A stretch of 18,617 nt of DNA. Origin: Actinomycetes bacterium (lineage in GTDB: Bacteria > Actinomycetota > Actinomycetes > Actinomycetales > Cellulomonadaceae). Every line of letters begins with the position of its first letter. Within the stretch, counting starts at the first letter, position 1. Below are positions 16,289 to 18,617 of the stretch, in pieces. Below the pieces are notes generated by a model, which saw only the letters and a program-made list of their open reading frames with translations, ran no database searches and was not told the DNA's origin. The stretch is taken from assembly GCA_021793115.1 (NCBI GenBank), contig JAJYTJ010000069.1, positions 1 through 18,617 of the forward strand. Reading direction: 5' to 3'. A program made the position numbers and the translations under genes.

Positions 16289-17832
16289 CGCGCGAGCACC
16301 TCGCCGAGGCGCGCCGCGCCCGTCAACATGATCGTCAGCTCGAAGTCCGGGCAGTCGAGCACACCGGCGGGCGTCCGGATCGCCGCTCGCGCGCCGTCCT
16401 TCGGCGACGCCAGCACGATCTCCACGCGCCCGTCGGCGGAACGCGCGCGTCGTTCCGCCGAGAGGGGCTGAGACACGGCGCGACCGACCAGGTCGAGGAG
16501 CTGCCGGAACGGTTCGGCGTCGAGTTCCGCCAGGGCAGACAACCGGGTACGGCCGTCCGTGCACAGTGACTCGAGCGCGACCCTCGCCGCCTCATGTTCG
16601 ACGCGCGCGCGTTCGGCCCGCTCGCGCCGAACCGCCGCCACGTCCCGGACCCGGCCCGTCCTCGAGAAGACCTCGGTTCGCCCCGACTCCCGCAGCGTCC
16701 GCGACACCGGCACCGGCTCGGCGTCGGCCCAGCGCGTCCCGCCAGCGATCGTGTCGGGGTCGGGATGCGCCACATGGGCGTGCCGCGCCGAACTCTGCCC
16801 GAAGGCGACACGCCACAGCCGGTGCAAGGACTCGTCGTCCGGCGCCGCCGCGAACCACCTGGCCAGCTGCCGGAGGTCTGCCTCCGCGCTGGACGGTCGG
16901 CGCCGGGCCGCGCGCATCCGGTCGATGACCTGCAGGAGCGCGACTATCGCGCGCCGCCCGGTCGCGCTGAGGTCCCCGATGCGAGGCCCGGTGCCGTCGG
17001 TGGGCGCAAACCACGCGTCCAGTCCCGCCCACCTCGCCTCCCCCTGCGCCAACCACTCGAGCTCGCGCTCCGGCGAGCGAAGGTGCGGCGGGAGCTCAGC
17101 CCCGGCGTAGGCGCGAGCGAACATGCGCTCGATGCCGGTTTCGCGGACCCGGCACAGCGCCCGTCGGACCCGTGCAGCACGCTCGTCGAGCCGAGCGATG
17201 TACTCCTGCAGGTAGGTCACTGTGGACTGCTTGACCTGCAAGAACGTCCCCTCGTCGACGTTCTCGGCGCGAAGCAGGCGCTGGAGCTCGCCGTTGAACT
17301 GCTTCACGTTCCCGGCGAGCGCCGCCAGGTGCCCCTCGAGCTCCTGGAGCCGGACGTAGACCTGGCGATCGGTCGTGACCACGTCCGTGGAGGTCGCGTT
17401 CATCAGGTCGGCGAGCGCGTCGAGCTTCTCCGTGATCGCCTCAAGCACCGCACTCTGCAACGCACCGGTCGCGGAAAGCGCTTCGACCGTCGCCACGTGA
17501 CCGGCGAGCGCCGCCTCACCGGCGCGCGTCACCGCGTACTGGAGGTTGCGCCGCTCGTAGTCGCGCGCCGTGCGGTAGCGCTCGGTGTGGTTCTGCCCAA
17601 CGTCGAGGAGCTTCCAACTCACGAGCTGGTCGAGGGACGACGCGAGATCCTCGTCGGTCAGGTCGTCCCGCCAGCCCACGGCACGGAGGTGGGCACGCAC
17701 GTCGTCCGCGGTCAGAGAGGTGACCATGCGGTCATTCGCGGAACCGAAGGCATAGAGCACCGCGGTGTGCAGCTCCAGGCGATCCGTCGTCGCGAACCGG
17801 AACAGCTCCGCAGGAAGGAGCGTGAAATGCAT
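16285..17832 (-). CDS. jetA: Wadjet subunit JetA (TIGR02677/DUF2397), 515 aa
   Basis: First gene of the anti-plasmid operon and the presumed kleisin-like linker that bridges the JetC heads. The N-terminus (LLPAELFRFATTDRLELHTAVLYAFG, then a winged-helix segment LTDEDLASSLDQLVSWKLLD, residues ~5-80, and RRNLQYAVTRAGEAAL) is typical of DUF2397. A central helical part with coiled-coil character (QVYVRLQELEGHLAALAGNVKQFNGELQRLLRA, about 155-190) is followed by RIGDLSATGRRAIVALLQVIDRM. The C-terminal domain ends with DFELTIMLTG. ATG17832 is preceded by a GGAGGG ribosome site at 17835-17840, closely spaced. An inverted repeat lies 40-72 bases upstream. All four jet genes overlap by 4 bases, so one promoter upstream of here probably drives the whole 8-kb operon. 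Confidence 0.92.
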   Translation of the reverse strand: MHFTLLPAELFRFATTDRLELHTAVLYAFGSANDRMVTSLTADDVRAHLRAVGWRDDLTDEDLASSLDQLVSWKLLDVGQNHTERYRTARDYERRNLQYAVTRAGEAALAGHVATVEALSATGALQSAVLEAITEKLDALADLMNATSTDVVTTDRQVYVRLQELEGHLAALAGNVKQFNGELQRLLRAENVDEGTFLQVKQSTVTYLQEYIARLDERAARVRRALCRVRETGIERMFARAYAGAELPPHLRSPERELEWLAQGEARWAGLDAWFAPTDGTGPRIGDLSATGRRAIVALLQVIDRMRAARRRPSSAEADLRQLARWFAAAPDDESLHRLWRVAFGQSSARHAHVAHPDPDTIAGGTRWADAEPVPVSRTLRESGRTEVFSRTGRVRDVAAVRRERAERARVEHEAARVALESLCTDGRTRLSALAELDAEPFRQLLDLVGRAVSQPLSAERRARSADGRVEIVLASPKDGARAAIRTPAGVLDCPDFELTIMLTGAARLGEVLAR

Positions 17833-17871
17833 CGCCCTCCCCCCGACGACGAGCCGCTGACCGGCGACAGG

Positions 17872-17904
17872 CTAGTCGAGGCCTCCGACACTCAAGTCGA
17901 CTAG
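17872..17904. promoter_or_regulatory. Inverted repeat upstream of jetA, possible operator or terminator
   Basis: CTAGTCGA (17872-17879) and TCGACTAG (17897-17904) form perfect 8-bp arms around a 17-base spacer, in the 92-base gap between the small basic gene and jetA. On the minus strand a TTGAGT (17890-17895) and a TAGCCT (17869-17874) lie within it as weak -35/-10 candidates, though their 15-base spacing is short. It could be an operator of the jet operon or a loose hairpin ending the upstream gene. The regular arms (centres 25 bases apart) favour a dimeric regulator. Confidence 0.45.
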
Positions 17905-17924
17905 GTATGACTGCGCGCCGTGGA

Positions 17925-18164
17925 CTATCGCTCCTTCGTCGACAGCCCCAGCGGCGTCTGGACCTTGCCCTTCGCGGTCTGACGCACGGCGCGCATGACC
18001 GGCGAGTAAAGGCCGACGCGGTACTTGGCGCGCTGCTTCACCCGGCTCGGCTTCGTCCATGCCTGCACCTGGCTGATCCCGAGCTCACGCTTCACCCGTC
18101 GCTTGACCTTGGTGACGCCCAAAAGGGTGCGCAGCGAGGGCCGGCGGTAGCGCATGAGCTTCAT
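17925..18164 (-). CDS. Small highly basic protein of unknown function, 79 aa
   Basis: A short protein with about 20 Lys/Arg residues (MKLMRYRRPSLRTLLGVTKV at the start; later KVKRRVKRELG and YRVGLYSPVMRAVRQTAKGK). It resembles small basic actinobacterial proteins of unknown function that I have seen near phage and mobile-element genes, but I cannot name the family. Likely nucleic-acid binding from charge alone. ATG18164 is preferred over the longer frame starting at 18203 because MKLMRYRRP looks like the natural N-terminus and a GGGAG lies at about 18175-18179, 10 bases upstream. It runs in the same direction as the jet operon, 92 bases ahead of jetA, and may be a lead gene or an unrelated neighbour. 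Confidence 0.6.
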   Translation of the reverse strand: MKLMRYRRPSLRTLLGVTKVKRRVKRELGISQVQAWTKPSRVKQRAKYRVGLYSPVMRAVRQTAKGKVQTPLGLSTKER

Positions 18165-18383
18165 GACTGAAGGCTCCCACCGACCCCCGACGGCACATGT
18201 CAAGGCGACGGCGAGAGCGCACCGGCCACCCCGAAGGTCAGAACACTGGGTTCAGCCTCGTCCGAGGCGCACGGCACCCACGGCCGTCGGCGTGTCGTGG
18301 GACTATGTGCGATCGGCAGGACAGGTTCACGTTGTCGCAGGTGACGAGCAGGGCGTGACGAGTTGCGAAACAGGCACAAGTCG
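18165..18383. other. Divergent intergenic region with small dyads and a direct repeat
   Basis: 219 bases separate the minus basic-protein gene from the plus exported-protein gene. Visible elements are CCTCG-TC-CGAGG at 18256-18267 and a direct repeat GTGACGAG at 18341-18348 and 18355-18362. No firm promoter could be assigned. Confidence 0.3.
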
Positions 18384-18617
18384 GTGCGGACAGTGAGCTG
18401 GCGCTTCGGCCGGTGGGTGACATCGGCCGGCTTGGCGGTAGTTCTGGTCGCAGTCCTGAGCCTGTCCGCCTTCGGACCCGACCCGTTCGCCCAGGAACGC
18501 GCTGACGCGGCAGCGGCGATCACGTCACTCAACGATGGTGACCTTGCTGCGGTCGATCAGCACCTGGCCGCCAATGTGGGCAACCTCGACTTCGCCTACT
18601 TCTTCACCTCTGGGGTC
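18384..18617 (+). CDS. Exported or membrane-anchored protein, N-terminus only (runs off window)
   Basis: The frame is open to the window end (78 residues). The N-terminus is basic (VRTVSWRFGRW), followed by a hydrophobic stretch at about residues 12-30 (VTSAGLAVVLVAVLSLSAF), a signal peptide or signal anchor. The mature part (DPFAQERADAAAAITSLNDGDLAAVDQHLAANVGNLDFAYFF) lies outside the cytoplasm if exported. An in-frame stop upstream limits starts to TTG18363, GTG18384 or GTG18393; GTG18384 has a weak AACAGG nine bases before. Codon bias is clearly coding. Family unknown. A conjugation-channel or cell-wall component would fit the context but is not shown by the sequence. Confidence 0.6.
   Translation, partial: MRTVSWRFGRWVTSAGLAVVLVAVLSLSAFGPDPFAQERADAAAAITSLNDGDLAAVDQHLAANVGNLDFAYFFTSGV

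Overview
The window reads as chromosomal accessory DNA, probably an integrative conjugative element or large plasmid, from a high-GC Gram-positive actinobacterium. The evidence is very high GC with strong G/C at third codon positions, frequent GTG starts, operons joined by 4-base ATGA/GTGA overlaps, an actinobacterial-style MobF relaxase and a mycobacterial/Streptomyces-type LexA box. The genus cannot be fixed from the sequence. No tRNA, rRNA, CRISPR array, transposase, integrase or attachment site was seen.

Layout. (1) Positions 1-2660, minus strand: most of a MobF/TrwC relaxase-helicase, cut by the left edge of the window. (2) 2805-4837, minus strand: two translationally coupled genes, a PD-(D/E)XK-like nuclease of 202 aa followed by a 475-aa partner of unknown family. 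The stretch looks lower in GC than its surroundings and may be an uncharacterised defence module. (3) 4838-5264: a divergent intergenic region with a C-rich (+ strand) tract and a perfect LexA SOS box 10 bases before the next start codon. (4) 5265-7118, plus strand: a small LRV/HEAT-like protein, an AbiEi-like helix-turn-helix antitoxin candidate and an AbiEii-like nucleotidyltransferase toxin, followed by a strong hairpin at 7146-7180. (5) 7421-9731, plus strand: three tightly coupled genes (141, 459 and 170 aa) that I do not recognise. (6) 9841-17832, minus strand: a complete four-gene Wadjet-family anti-plasmid system (jetA-jetB-jetC-jetD; DUF2397, DUF2398, SMC-like ATPase, DUF2399 Toprim nuclease), every junction a 4-base overlap. 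(7) 17925-18164, minus strand: a small, very basic conserved-looking protein upstream of jetA. (8) 18384 to the right edge, plus strand: the start of an exported or membrane-anchored protein.

How it fits together. A conjugation relaxase sits next to several independent conflict modules: a candidate nuclease pair, a type IV toxin-antitoxin under an apparent SOS operator, an unknown three-gene operon and an anti-plasmid condensin. This is the pattern of a mobile element that defends its host, or its own niche, against competing plasmids and phages. The Wadjet operon is the best-supported system. The nuclease pair and the three-gene 7421-9731 operon are the best candidates for undescribed systems. 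The SOS box ahead of the LRV/AbiE operon is the most notable regulatory signal.
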